Below the pieces are notes generated by a model. That model ran no database searches and had not been told where the DNA came from. It saw nothing but the letters and a program-made list of their open reading frames with translations. Both the position numbers and the translations under genes were made by a program. DNA of 64,000 bases from Patagioenas fasciata (Eukaryota > Chordata > Aves > Columbiformes > Columbidae), in NCBI RefSeq assembly GCF_037038585.1, contig NC_092560.1, positions 59,389,049 through 59,453,048 of the forward strand, read 5' to 3'. Positions 27,201-42,200 of this stretch are shown here, piece after piece (position 1 is the first letter of the stretch; each line of letters starts with the position of its first letter).

Positions 27201-30200
27201 CCTCCAGTAATTCCTTGTCCTTCTGAAACTGGGGAGCCCGGAACTGGACACAGTATTCCAGATGTGCCCTCCCCAGGGCAGAGTAGAGGGGGAGGACAAC
27301 CTCCTTCGACCTGCTGGTCACACTTTTCCTAATGCATCCCACAATACCATTGGCCTTCTTGGCCACATGGGCACATTGTTGACTCATGGTAAACCTATTA
27401 TTGACTGGAACTCCCAAGTCCTTCTCTGCAGTGCTGCTTTCCAGCAGGTCTACCTCCAACCTGTACTGGTACCTGGGGTTATTCCTCCACAGGTGCAGGA
27501 CCCTACACTTGCCTTTGTTGAACTTCATTAGGTCCTTCTCTGCCCAGTCCTCCAGCCTGTCCAGGTCTCACTGAACAGCAGCACAGCCTTCTGGTATGTC
27601 AACCCTTCCTCCCAGTTTGCTATCAGCAGCAAACTTGCTGAGGGTGCACTCAGTCTCTTCATCCAGGTCATCGATGAACAGATTGAACAAGACTGGACAC
27701 AGTACTGACCCCTGGGGAACCTCACTAACTACAGGTATTCAATCAGACTCTGCATCATTGACCTCTGAGCTCTGCCATCCAGCTGGTTCATGATCCATCT
27801 CACTGTGCATTCATTCAACCTGCACTTCCTGAGCTTGCCTATGAGGGCATTGTGAGAGATGGTGTCATAAACCTTGCTGAAGTAAAGGCAGATAACATCC
27901 ACATCTCTTCCCTCATCTACCCAGCCAGTTATACCACCATAGAAGGCTATCAGGTTGGTTAAACATGATTTTCCTTTGATGAGCCCACGCTGACTACGCC
28001 TGATAACCTTCTTTTCCTCCACATGCTTGGAGATGACATCCAGAGTAAGTTGTTCCATCCCCTTTCCAGGGATGGAGGTGAGGCTGACTGGCATGTAGTT
28101 TCCTGGGTCAGGGCAGTGCTCTCTTTGTCCCCAGCATTCCGTCCCATCTCCTCAGTGAACTGTTTCACTCGTCTTTCCCATTTACCACTGGGGCTTGATA
28201 TTATTTTTAATTTTTTGGACTGCTGCAGCATCAGGGCACTGCTTTTTGAGGGCAAGAATTTCTACCTGGAATAATGGGAAGTGTGTCTGCCAGACCACAG
28301 CTCTCTTGTCAAAACTGCCTCTATCATCCTCACTTTCTGTCTAGGTATCTGGTCAAGGACAGTGAAATGAGAAGAGCAAAAAAGCTATCGGAAAACCTCA
28401 CCTGTGAAGACACACTGTCATATCATTTTAGATCAGCTTTGCTTATCACTCATGACTACTTTGCAAAATCAAAGTAGAAAAGCTGGCAAATAAACTCTGA
28501 CTCACTACAAACACTATCAAGTGAATCACAGTTTCACCATATTTCAAATATAGTCATTTTAAATTTCACATTTTTATAATCATTAGTAGGTTTTTGATTT
28601 TTAGATCTACTCCACTCAAATCTCAGTTGGTTTTGACTTAGCAATTATATACTTGCAACAATATACTGGGCATTTTCCTGCCATTTCATCCATCTTATAT
28701 AGTGCTTACACTATAAGGACATCTGTTACCCATTTTGTGTATCTATCTATTATAAATACAGTATTCAAAACAAGAAATGCAAGCATTTGTAGGCAAAAAT
28801 AGAGAAAATGCTAAGTTTTATTCAAACCTATTTTTAGCCTGTGCCAGAATAAGAGGATCTCTTATGCATTAAAAGGGTGCCAATCGTTGAAGCATCTAGG
28901 TTCAAAGTACTCTATATTCTAGGCTGGAAAGATTCAGTATCTGTTGCTGCCTTCAGGCAATGAACTTTGATAATTTGAGAATCTTGAAATAAATAAAACT
29001 AATTCACTGTCTGGATTTCAATAGCATTTGGTGACAGACTTCTACTTTGTGACCTAACAATCATGATGAGAGATCAGTTGGGCAAGTAAAAATCCACTTT
29101 CTAACTTATGTAAACGGTACTTTATTTACAGTCAAATAAACACTGTGTGAAACAAAGGAAGCCAGATACAAGCCTAAAGCTTCTGGAGGCCCCTCTGAAG
29201 ACTTCAAATGCAGCAGTTCCTCCCTGCCAACTGGTTAAGGGGGCCTTGGTTTAAAGAGGACAGCTTCATCAAGCAGAGTAGCTCCCAAGATAAAGCTCCA
29301 GACAAGGGAAGTTGGAAAAAAAAATCCTTAATGGGATAAAAAGAAATGTAATCTTTCCAATAAACTCCACTATCCATGCGGGTTTTTTTTCTGGGAATTC
29401 CCGAATTTCAGCAACTGCCTTATTGCAGTGTACACCATCAGAGCTGCAGTGTAGTATAGCTGCTTTTACACTTCTGCACAACCACTTTCTTGCTCCTAGC
29501 AGAAAGAAACATAATACATGTTCTGACAGTGCACCATTAAGCCTAAACGTGTGGGAATTCTTCTGTAACTATAAATGACATGTCTAATAATGGGTGTAAT
29601 GCCTTCTGTTTGCTGCTGTTGAAGTACAAGCTGAAGCAAGTTTATTAAGTAATAGCTCAAATTAGGTACACCCAGTTCATAATTGTTTTGATTCTGTCAG
29701 CAAAACTTACAGCTTAAAGTGAGAAAGCAGAAAATGTCTGTTGGGTAATCAATCATTTAATGTCATGGTTATAATAGTTATCTGATTGTAATCCTTTATT
29801 CAGATTAACCAGTATAACATAAAAAATCATTTAATTGGATGATAAAAAAATGAAATCAGGTTTTGTGTGTTTGGTTGCTTGGTTTGCGAAATAAAAGTTT
29901 AATAAAATACACTAAAAATATTATTCTGCATTTTGTGTCATAAGTGTCATAATAAATGTGTCGTTTTGTTTCCAGTCTAAATAGAAAACTGAATATTCAA
30001 TCACCTTATACTACATCGCAAAAGCGGTGCTCCAGTTTAAGACGACAATATTTGACAGGATCCCATATTCATTCAGACTTGGTTACACCAAGTCCCACCT
30101 CTCATTAAAACGCCTAGTCAAACAGAGGCATTCACTGCTGCTGTTTGTAGTAGCTTGTATCAAACAGGTCTAGCCATCACAGTATAAAGAAGACACAATG

Positions 30201-33200
30201 AATTTGACCACTGAGATTATAAGGATCCACCTCACACCCAGCATTAGTTTTCTTATAAATTTATCTAGTGTTAACCTTGCCAGTAGGAAACTTTATGATG
30301 AAGGAAACTTTGTATTTTTTTTCCAGTATGTTGTTCTCATCTTTAAAAAACCATTAGTTGTAAAACAGAAAAAAAGTTTGTTTTATAATCCAGCTAAGGA
30401 ACCATCTGTCTTTGTGAGTGGGCATTCATGCCATGAATGACGCCAGGCACGGGAAGAGAAAGAGACCCCGCGGGCAGCTCCCTCCCTTCTCTTTGGTGGG
30501 CACAGCTACAACCACTGCCTCTCCTGCCACTCCAACAGGGCAGTGGACCCTGACAGACCCAAACCCAAAGTCATCAGCAGGCTTGGGGGTTCAGGGGTGG
30601 AAGGGGTAAGCATGTAGCCTCCAAAGAAGAGCAAGGCCATGACCTGGCATTACGTTAAAACTGTGATGGTATTACACTCATTCCTGTATGAGTTTTATAG
30701 TTCATTAATTGTTTCAGAAAAACATATCAAGAAAATCCCATTGGATTATTGTCGGCTTCCTGAAGCAGTTTCACAGATCGGCAGCTAGTAAGATGTGTAC
30801 AGCCTACATTGCCTTAATTGCTAAGTCTAGCATTTTTTTAAGTATTATTTCCAGAAGAGGGCTTACTTTGCCTTTTATGTTAATCTGCTCCAAAACAGTC
30901 ACTAAAAACTCCACAAAGGAACTTTCCCCTTGGTCTCAAAGATTTCCTCCTCAAAAGAGCACATATTGGCAGGGCCTTGAAGCCTGTCAGACCCCGCTGG
31001 GGGCAGAGAAAAACAAAGGGGTGAAAGGGATGAGAGAACTCCTAACTCCTGGTTTCTGCTGGCTTCTTCTCACAGACTGTGCACTCTCGTTCAAGCTCTC
31101 TACACAACTGAAGCAATTCTAAGAGCTCTCTTCAGGGTGGATGGATTTTCTGGTGTTCTGCATTGTGCAAGGTCATACACCATCTCCTTGGTTGTCACAG
31201 AACTTGTAAAGACACTTTTATCTCACTCTAACACCCAACCGGTTATTTTTTTTTTAATCTCTCTGCAAAAATTTGCTGAAATTGGCTCACAGGTGTCAAA
31301 GTTAGTAAGAGAGTACAGGTGCCTACAGATACCATTCACACTACAATCACCTATGTCCTTGAAATATTAGACAGAAGGTGGAATAAAGGCAGGAACAGAA
31401 AGTAATAAAGTTGTGAGAGAGGGCAGTCAAGTAGTATTCGCTTCATATTAAACATATTTAGTGTTACTTCAGTGCTTTTTATTAAAATGCAACAATATTT
31501 TGGTACAATAGTAAAGTATTCAGAAACTATGTTATCAGAATGATAAATCAACTAGAATTAGTCACCTACTCTTAAAACCCATAATTTCAACATCTTTCAT
31601 AATACACTATGTTTCGAAGATTTTATTGACAAGACTGTGAACACACAAGGATCAAAACAAGCAGCACACAGTTATTTTATTTGATTGAATTGCAGCACAG
31701 ATATTCTCCATTGTGGCTTTCAGAAGCCACCAAGCAATTCTCACTGTAATGAGCTTGTTAAGGGAACAAAACTGCCCAGAAATTAACCACTTGGGTTTTT
31801 TTTTCTAACATATTAGTCTTCAGCCTGATTCACTCTACTGTAGTGCTACACACACTGTGTGCAGGTAATGATATAAAATGAAGTTCTTTTCAAATAAAAC
31901 AAGTAATTCTATATGGGTTGCAGTGTTTGGGGCAATAAGCATAAATATAAAACACTCTTTGGATCTGTCTCTACTATAGTCAGTCAGGGCTATGAGGAAT
32001 CCAACCCACCTCATGCAGGGAAAACAGAGGACTACTGACAATTCATTCTGGAAAGGTCTATTAACTTTTACCCAATATAGTCAATGTAAGTGAATAATAC
32101 GTTCTCAGTTTTCTTCTGTATTTTTACTTGTCTATTTTTTGTAATTTTTCCTCCATATTCACAACCTTTTTATTATGTACTCACAATGGCAAGTAGGTAT
32201 CTCAGCTCATGTACTGAAACAGCAGTTTATAATCAGAGTTAATCTGTTTTTATTTTAAATCAAATAGAATTCTTATTGAGAACAACATTCTAAATAAAGA
32301 CAACGTGAACCTCTGACAGGAATCAAAAGAAGCAAAGAATGCAATTGGCAAGACACTGGATTTTTTGTACTGAAAGTTGGAGTAGTCTATAATCCTCACT
32401 TCAATTACTTTGTTGATATTTCATCATGTTTACAGAAGCCTTAAAAGGCAAGTCGTCATTTTACTGCTTCATCTGTTCGTTCTACTTTCTTTTATCTTAA
32501 GACCGACGTTTTCTTCACATCAGCTACAATATCTCAAACAATTTAATAATTAACAGAAATCATAACATTTAGTGTAGAAATACATTGTAGGCCACAAAAA
32601 AAAAAAAAAAAAAAAAAGAAAACACCCACAAAATGGAAAAACAATGCCTCACTCAGTAACAAATCCTTCCTCCTGCGCCTCTTCCTCCCCTCCTCTCCCT
32701 CCCTCCAACAAGTTTTCTTGGCTTAGTTGTCCGACTGCTTCTTCCTGGAAGTAGGTCAGTTCCAGCCTGAAAGCCTCGAGTGTGGCAACCTGAGTCACTG
32801 CCTTTCAGTTACAACTGTTTATGATCCAAGAAGCTGCAACGAAGAGTTACCAATAACCTGCTATAAAAGCAACCCAAACTTGATACAACACACAAATTGT
32901 GAATTAAAATTTGGAGAAACTGGGATAGGTAGTAGGTGCTGTCTATTTTATTCTCCTGGCACTGCTAGAGATTGACAGAGATAATTAAATTTACCCACAA
33001 CTGCATCAGTTACTTCAGAAGACTTCTCTTTTGATAGCTCCCTATTTGTAGTGCACACATTGCCCTCCTTGGCTCCCAGAGCAAACAAACAAGCTGCTCA
33101 TCCAGGAATCTCAACAACCTACTGTACACAAAAGGACTGATTCCAAATTAATGCTTCCTACAGGACTGACAATTTCCTATGTGTTTTTTATAAAGACAGC

Positions 33201-36200
33201 AAGAATTCAAGCCTACTCAAATTTATTATCATGGCACGTTTCCATGATTAAGTTCACTGGGAAAAACACTCCTACAGAAAACTGACATAAATGGCATATT
33301 TTAAAAGTGACCTACAGTTTTTCTTTTATGTTGGCACAACAAAGAGGATTGTTTCAGTCTTTTCCTTAGACTACCACAATTTGTTCTAGGTGATACCACA
33401 GAGAAATTAAAAGTACATGAGGCTAACAAACTGCACATAGTTTTGTTTTATATGTAGGTGACTGGCTTCACAAGTAATAAAAATACCTACATGTGCTTCC
33501 CTGTGATAAAACTGACTTTTCACACAGCATTTCTCTACAGCAAATTCTCTTTCCTTCTGTCCACATTATCAGTTGTTGACACTTTTTAAAACCAGCAATA
33601 TTTCCAAATATAGGCAGAGAAGCATGAGCCATGTTATGACTGGAAGAGAGGAAACATACGTCAGCACAGAGAAACTGATGTGACTGCTATCTCTATACCT
33701 TATTTTCTACATTTGCTCCTCTCAGCCGATATGAAAGCATGTTTATACACAGAAGAAAATGCCTGTTTGTACACAAAAGAAAATGCATGTTTGCACACAG
33801 GCATCACGAAGGAGGGAAAGCAACCAAAGGTATCTGTATTTCCCTACCCATATCACACTCTAGGTTTTATGATTTTTTCAGTATAATATGCTGGTGTATC
33901 ATATATCATATCATATCATATCCTATCATATATCATATCACACTGCTATCATGACATTTAGGATACTCTGTTTAGGATCTTGTTCCTCTTTCAAAGCTTC
34001 TCAAGAGCTCGCTGGGAGCTCAGCTTTCTGCACTGTATATGGCCCGAGAAACAAGAATAGCCTCAGCTGTAAGAAATTTGCTACATCAGCTTCCTGCAAC
34101 AAGAAAAGCCCTGAAGCACCACAGGATATATAATACAATACTTGGAAGAGCTATAATTATCAGAACTTTTGTTTTCCTATAGCAGACTTAAAGACTATTT
34201 CTCTCCTGAATGATAGGTGGGTAGTCCCAATAACTCACCTGAAATTCCTCCTTAATGCATACTGAAATGATCAATTCTGGCACCAGATAGGGCCTGGGCA
34301 GAATTTAGACTCATTAAAATCAGGAAAACAATACATGAAACCTGGACTTCAGTAGCTGTCTAATCCAGAATGAATGTAAATATGTCTGTCACCTAGGTTT
34401 CATAACACAAAGTCGCATAAAAATTTAGAATATGACACAGATGTAAAAGCACCACTCTCTAAGAGCACATTCTACCTTACTGTAGACCCAGAGCGGAAAT
34501 GAATCCTTCTTGATTAAATAATTTCTGCTCTAAATAATTAAGTGATTTAACTAAATAGCTAAATAACTTCTTATAATGCACTGCTTATCTACCAAATGTG
34601 AATTGCATGAGCAGTCCAAGAGGGCCAGCTCTCCTCCCTGCTAAGTGCACCCGACTGCAGGTCGCAGGCAAGACGTGTCTTTGCTTGTCTACCTGGAAAC
34701 ATACGCATCCCAAGATGCACTGAGACCTGGTTTCAATAGTAGAGAGAGAGAGCGCTTCCCTTTGACTGCTCTATTGCTTGGTAGCAAAGACACTTCTGAA
34801 AAAGTGCAAGAGGCAAATCAGCATTAGCCTCAAGGGAGAGCTAAGCCCACATTTCCCAGGTGACTATTACGATCACTTCTCAGACAGCTACTTTTTGAAA
34901 AAAAAAAAAGATAAACTAGACACTTACAACCCAAATTTTTTTCCCATCCCTGACCTCAAGGGAAGGGGACAGCTAATGCAGGTTCCTGAGAAAGATGGAG
35001 TTCAAACACTTTTCTCGAACTTCCCAAGCCTTCCTGCTTTGCAAGTGCGTATTTGTGCACTTTAAAAGCGCCTAAATATCTCTGCTGAGTCCAAGGCAGC
35101 TAACACGGAACTCCGTAGCACAGGACCAGGTTTCAAGTGAAGTGGGGTCCCAGTGTGCACTCTCCCAGACTTCTGCCCACACACTGGACTCTGGCATATC
35201 CAGGTGCCTGTGGCCAGGTGGGTGACAGGCGATCTCTAGTCAGAGTTTGAAAATAAGTTATCTTTATTTTTATAAAATGCAGCCATTGTACATTTTGGGG
35301 TCAGAGAAAAGGCCCCATGTACATTTAAGAAGAGTTTTTTGGAGATAATACTTGCTTCCACAAAAGCACAACAGTTGCTTTTTGTCTTTAGAGAAGCCAA
35401 GTCTATTGTAGCTGTCAGCTTCTCAGTCAGACAACTCCAGAGACTCCTGAAGTATTTTTTTACTGTTCAATATGATGAGCTGGCTTTGGGCAGATCGGAA
35501 AAGAAAACAAAAACAAAGAGTGACAGCAAAGTGAAAGGATATTTGGCTAGAGTCAAATGGATAACTATTATTAGCAGAGATAGTAATGGACTACTATCCA
35601 AGTAGTGCTGCTGGATTTTTTCTCTGTTTACTGTTTTGCCCATTTTAATAAGAAGGTTATTTAATTTTTAGTCATTTCTGCTATTCTAGGTTTGACCTAC
35701 ATGTATTTCAGGCATATTTAAATGGGAACACTATTTGGTGGTCATAGTTAGACAAAGTGTCAGGTCACGTATATTTTTTCCACTTAGGAAATTTTAGCTA
35801 AATTCTCATTTGAGGAATTTCAGCTAAATCTGAATTTCACACCTCTAGATCCAGTGAGTTCTATATGCATCTCAAGTACTGCATGTAAAGATAACTGAAT
35901 TTTATACCACACACTAGGAACACTGGATTAAATAGCTCTCATGCTCATTATTAGACCACTATTCTTATTGCAACATTTGTTAACCATCTATGACTCACAA
36001 GTTGCCCAGGGACAAGATACTCCTTTTGCTTCTGCTTCAGAAAGGTGTCCATCAAGGGGATTCTTCTGTGTGTTGCCTTGCGTTCCTTATTGTAGCATGT
36101 TGCTATTAAGAAACGAGGCTACTAACTCTTGATGCAGGTTACCCTTGACATCTACCTAGACATTTACCAAGCTAAGAGAACAGGACCAGCCAAGAGTAAA

Positions 36201-39200
36201 TTTAGGCTTAAAGTCCACTAATTCACTGATTTGTTGTTTTATCAGATCATGCAATGAAGCAGAATTTGTTACTTCATGTGCTTTCGCAGTTGAAGGGAGA
36301 CATGAACACAACAGTCACAAGAACTGAGAAGTTACGAGAAGCAACTGCTGTATACATGGATAAATTAGCCATCCTGATAGCTAATCCAGTTGATATACCT
36401 GTGGGCAGCTGCCTTACTCCAGGCAGCACAGAGCATGACACAAACACATCCCCCAAAAAAGTGGTGGCTGCACAACTTCTCGTGATGGCATCCACCGATG
36501 CACTGAGCACATGTGAGCTGAGCACAGGTTGACCATTCCTCATTCAGAAAAGAAGTTTAAACCTGCAGTTCGTTGAGGTGTTTTTTTACCGGGTAATCCA
36601 GTGGGTGTGGAAGGCTGGGCATCTGTAGTGTTACAGCTACATATAGCTTTGTGTCACAGCCTTAACACAGCATCAACTACTGCCAGCTTTCTTGCTGAAG
36701 GGTCACTTATGTTTGAGATAGATATCTAGACAGGCAGACAGATTTGTAGACAGATAAAAGGTAAAAACCTAATTCAGTCCTTCCCCACCACTCCCCCAGT
36801 ACTCAAAACTATCATTTCCTTAGGAGTTTCCACTATGCAATATGCTCCCTTCCAAAAGTGTATTGTTAACAATAATTTTCCTCAAGATTTCTTTTTGTCT
36901 GTTCTTTAGAAATAACTAAATGTATTAGCTGAGGATATTTGTGTGATTAAAAGAAAATATTCTGTATGAAATAAAAGAAGAATGATGAACTCGGAATCAG
37001 GATTCAAAGGGCAAAACAAAAGAGGAGTTAGGCAACAGAGTTCCACCAGGGCTGTGCCTAACTTCCAAGCCCTTCACTCTACCAGTAATTTGAAATGGAC
37101 AAAAGAATCCATGACATTCATCATGTGTGACATTCAACCATGCAGATGCCATTCAGTTATACACAAAATGTCTTTGCTCATTCTGCATTCAAAGAGTCTG
37201 TGTTGATCCTACTTCTTTGCCTGTATAATTCCTCTTTTAAGTCCTGAATAATATGCAAGTCTTATTAGATTTTTTTTAGAATCTGCATCTCCAGGAGAAA
37301 ATAAAACTAACTTGAGTCCTGAAATGCTATACAGGGACTAATTCAAAGTAACAATTACTAGCACTCAGATTACTGAGTTTATTTGGTAATTCAGAACTCC
37401 CAGCCTGATCTGGAAGCTCACACAGCTTAATTTGACTCCACTACATGCCTTTAGTATTGTCCACCTCCAGAAAGGGAGTGCAGTATGAACAAGAAGGATG
37501 TTATCGCATATCGCTTTACAGGAATACACGCTCACACTCAGCTAATATAGACAGAAGGTATAATTTATCGTGTAAGTTCACATTCATTTATTTTTATTAT
37601 CCTTTTATCGGTGCCTTCAGAAGGGGGTATGTTCATATTGCTATTTAGCACAGATATATGTCAGTCTTTCACCTAAATGTTTATAAACAAAAATCCTCTT
37701 CTGTGATCTTTTTTAAACCAAGGCTGAGACAGCTGTCTGATGTCCTTGACTAATTTGAATGGGAACAGTACAGCCAACTTATCTACACAAAAAATAAGCT
37801 TATCAACTTACTTTCTCTCTCTGTAGAACATCTGAAATCATAACACAACACAGTATCACAGGGCCCGAGATCACTATGTGAAAAAGAAGTACTAAACATT
37901 AAAACTGCTAATGGGAATGTCCTAAGCCAAGCAGATAACGTGTGTTGGTATGCAAGTGCATGGCTATGCCGATGAGAATCCAGCCTGTGTCCCGTCTGCG
38001 TTTCGGCATGGTCACCATGGAAATGGGAACCGGCCTGCAGAGAGCCTAACAAAGGAAACCTTTAAATGAAAATAACAACACTGGACAGAGAGACTGCCTA
38101 CAATTTCTGCTGGGGAAGTTGACTTGCTTTACTCATCTGAAGATATAGAAACTCCCTTTAGCCTCCATTAACCCTAAAGGAGAGTATTTTATTCTACATT
38201 TAGTTATTTCAACATTAAGCCATTATATTAGCAGTTCATTATTAGTCCTCATAAAAATACATTGCAAAACCCACTTTCATTCATTCAAAAATAACAATAT
38301 TGAAGAAGGATCACAATGACTAACATTTATATAGTGGCTAAGAAACACAATAAAACCAAGGAGTATCAGTACTTCGTTGACTTCTTAAACGAAAACTCTG
38401 TCACTGAATTAAAAAAAAAAAAAAAATGTTCCAGAGCCAGACAGCATACAGTTAAAACTTGCTGGTGAGGTCTCATGTTGACTTTGCCCAAATTATGCAC
38501 AGATAAATATTAACTGTTAATGTGTTTAGGAGCGTGACAGTAATACCCTGTATGCTTTCTAAAATAAACATCATTTGTACAAAATACAAGTCCTGTAATA
38601 CAGTATGAATGAAGCCTTACTTCAATGCGCAAAGCTGTGAAAGGCAAAACTCCAAAAATAATAAATAATAACGCTCACACTACCTGACGAACTCTTTTAA
38701 AGAAGGAAAATCTAGAGATAGTTTTAGTTTAAGAAGTGCTTATGTTTGGGTCCTGCTTTCAAACCATATCCAAATTTTAGAACAGTTTTAATATTAACAT
38801 TACTCACAAATACAAAAACAAAACAGCAAGGTAACAAAAGATGATCACAAAGAGAAAAGCAGAAATTAAGATGGATTGTACAGTTTTAAGTTGGTGTCTG
38901 TGCATGTATGTTATGATCATACACTGCATTTTCACCTGGACTTCTGGCTTCATTTATTGCATCGAATTTTCTCTTGCTATTCAGTTATCAACTTAGTCCT
39001 TGCTCCTTAGTACAACACCTTTCACTTTTTATATATCTTATTTTAACCTACTGAATTAGCACCTTCCTTGTGGATTCATGTCTCAATATACTGACCCTGG
39101 CCTAAGTATTTGCAAGTGTCAGAGAATTTATTTTTCAAAACTCAAGTGAAATGAGAGCATCCCTAACCCCTTTAAAAAAAAAAAAAAAAGTCAATAGTAT

Positions 39201-42200
39201 TTACCACTTTTGGATATCTAGTGAATCTAGTGATACAGCTAAAGCCTAATTTTTTCAGAATACTTGGCACATTCAAAATACAATTTCCATTGACTTCATT
39301 CACAGCTGTGAATACACAGCAGCTTTGCATGTCAAGATGCACTTCCACAACCAGCTCAATCCAGTAGAAGTGCTGGCTAACAGTGAAAGCGACTTTTCCA
39401 GCTTCCCTCCCTCCCCTGGCCATGAGTTCTGATACAGTCCCCTATGCCAGCGCTAGCACTTAAATAAATTGCTTAAGTGAACAGATCAGTTTAGTTCATC
39501 TCCAAAACCAACCTGGCCCAAAAAAGGGAAAAAATTATTCAGGCAAATTGATCCCTGACCTGTTCCCCAGTCCAAGCCCAGTGGCAGCACAGGGAAACTG
39601 ATGGGAACATGCAATCAGGAGTGCATGAAATGTCCTTGCAGTGTCAGTCCCACATTCAGGTCAGCTTAACCAGATTGTGAAAATGCAGCTTCGGTTTTGA
39701 GAACCCCTGGCTGAGCAAAGAGAAAGAGAGGAACACAAAAGCTCCAACCACGTGTCAAACATTTGATTTAAATGACTCGCCTGAAATTGCGCTTGCCTGT
39801 TGTGACAAAAAAAGGAGAGAAAGAATACAATTTTGCAAAGGAAAATAAAAAAAGTGTCCCCTTCTCTTCATCCAACTTTTCTTCTTCATTCGTAGAGCAC
39901 CTTATAATTCCAAAGCTCAGCAAGACAGGCATCCCAGCCTCTTCTCTGATCCTGTTACCTTCCCCCAGCCACAAGCAGTGACAACATGACACAAAAGTGA
40001 TCTGAAGAAAAAGGCTATGTTAGTGGGGTCCTCTCCTATTCCTCTGCACAGCTCTACAGTTTGTTGCCAACAAGGTCGCCAGGACAACACAATGGTTTTC
40101 ATCATCAAGGGTCAGTTATCTATCAAACAGAAAAGGGGTTACACTTGGAAATTCTGGATTCTATCCAAAGTTTTAGTCAGAGAAACTCCCCCTCCTAATT
40201 TCAGACAACGCTTCTTTCTCCTCTGGGCTGCCTGGGTCTCACAGGGAAGCTTGAGGACTCGTGGTCTTCAAGTGGTACACCTGTGGCTCAAAAGGCCTAA
40301 TCCTTATTTAGCTGTGATTTTTCAGTTCAGAGTTAAATCATGTGAGGGATGTGTGCTTCACAGAGTGCAGATTTTAAGAACGTGTCAGAGTTACATCATA
40401 CACATCCTTGGTTGCTGGAAGGTGGTCTATGGTGAGCTTGAATGTGAAGGCTTTCTGAGAAAGCAAATGTAAAGCCACACTAAATTTTATTTCCTCCACT
40501 AGGCATGGTCCTCCAACCAATTCACTTGAGAATTGCCTCTGAAGTGAATCATTCACGTAAAAGGGAGGACAAACTGATTCACCCAGAGCTCAGGAACCAG
40601 CAAACAGCATGCAGCACAGACAATCAGTGGACCCAGATCCGTAAGAAAACTGGAAAGCACAGTGCCTCAAACAACACAGATTGCTGTAAAAATACCAAAT
40701 AGCATGAGAACACAAGAGAGAAAGTGTCTGTGTTTGCACGTGTAGACCTAGACCTCACACAGAAACAGCTATACCCTGCTGCAACTCCAACAGTATAGGC
40801 AGTCTGACTGAGCTCCACACTAGGGATGGACAGAATTTAAGTTAGAATCAAGCTGATTAAAATAAGATTTCTTTCCAGAGGAATGCAGTTTTCCAAAGAT
40901 TTGTTACTTGGCCAAATTCAGGTAGATTTTCAGGATGATGCAAACAGCACCTTCTTGCCAAATTTCAAATATCTCCTCTGAAGAATGAGGGTACTAGAGC
41001 TTTCCAAAGAAAATGTTACCAGAATTGAACCCAGGAAAGCTACTGTATTTTCCACTGGCCCCACTCACAGAAAGAGCTGGGCTATTTTGGCTCCAATTTT
41101 TAAGAACCAGCTAAGGAAAAAACTGGATGCTGAAAATGTAAATTCAAAGAACTACATGTGGCAAACCTATAAGCAGCTAAGAGCAGTATGTCACAACAAG
41201 AAGTATCAGGCTTTGTTGCATAGGTTGCCCTATGAAGTCTTCACTTATTGTATTCCTCTTAACATAATCTACTTCTATATGCTATGTACTTTTTAGTCAA
41301 CAAGTAAAAAGGTTGGTAGCAAAGTTGTATTATCAAAATGGTAGTTTATTGCATTTCTATTCCTTTATTTTCCTTCTTGTAGCACCTACAAAGTCTTAAT
41401 GACTTTTCAAACACTAAAGTACACACCAACAATAAATAACACATACCTTTACCAACTGTTGCATTACTTTTAGTTGAATTTGGAGACATAACAAAGCAAG
41501 ACCCTCATATGGTCCCTTTACTATAGCTGATAATTCAAAAGTGAATTTACTGACATAAAACCAAATTTAAAATAAACTGGAAATATTTTCTTGAAGTACT
41601 TGCTAATTCAGCTAAGCTAGATCAATTAAATTCAAGAATATGGCCTCTGAAAGTAAAACAGTTCATTAGAATTCAATCAATTTGAAAATTATTACGGCAG
41701 AGCTACCACAGCAGGACTCCACTCTGACAATGCTCCTGTTCTGAAATTTTCTTTACCCTACTACAAGAACAAAAAGGCCTGAGTATTAACATAGCAGTTA
41801 CATTCACCAACATCAAATGTCACAGCACATGTGAAAATCAAAATTATGACAGTTTTCAACAGAATAAATAAAACCTAATCATGGATAGTGCTTGAACAAC
41901 GTAGATCTATCCCACTTCTGACAGCCCCATTGCTAGGGAAATCCTCCTCTCGCATTCGGTCCTTATCTTCTGCTTTCAGAACCACTCTACAAATTTTTGC
42001 AAGTCCTAAGATCCCAGGAATTACAGGGCATCTTAATGATCCTGATGTGCAGTGACTGTAACCAGGAGAACAAAAGATGGATTAAGCAAAACTGCAGAGT
42101 GAACGTTTTGTCCACTGATACTTTAAATAATTTTTCTTTTTAAAAGAATTACCAGGTTGTTTGTATACTGTATATCTCATCACAGGTTAATATTCTTGCA

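Noticed and set aside
27001-28255. Open frames that look like a gene in ITGA2 intron 1.
   Set aside because: They are parts of the decayed CR1 reverse-transcriptase reading frame, not a host gene. The plus-strand frames there are shadows of it.
33738-33950. Regularly repeated words considered as a CRISPR-like array.
   Set aside because: The units are contiguous tandem repeats without unique spacers, and the genome is vertebrate.
40017-40472. 151-codon plus-strand frame in ITGA2 intron 1.
   Set aside because: No known domain, no repeat support and no evidence of transcription. Such lengths occur by chance in 64 kb.
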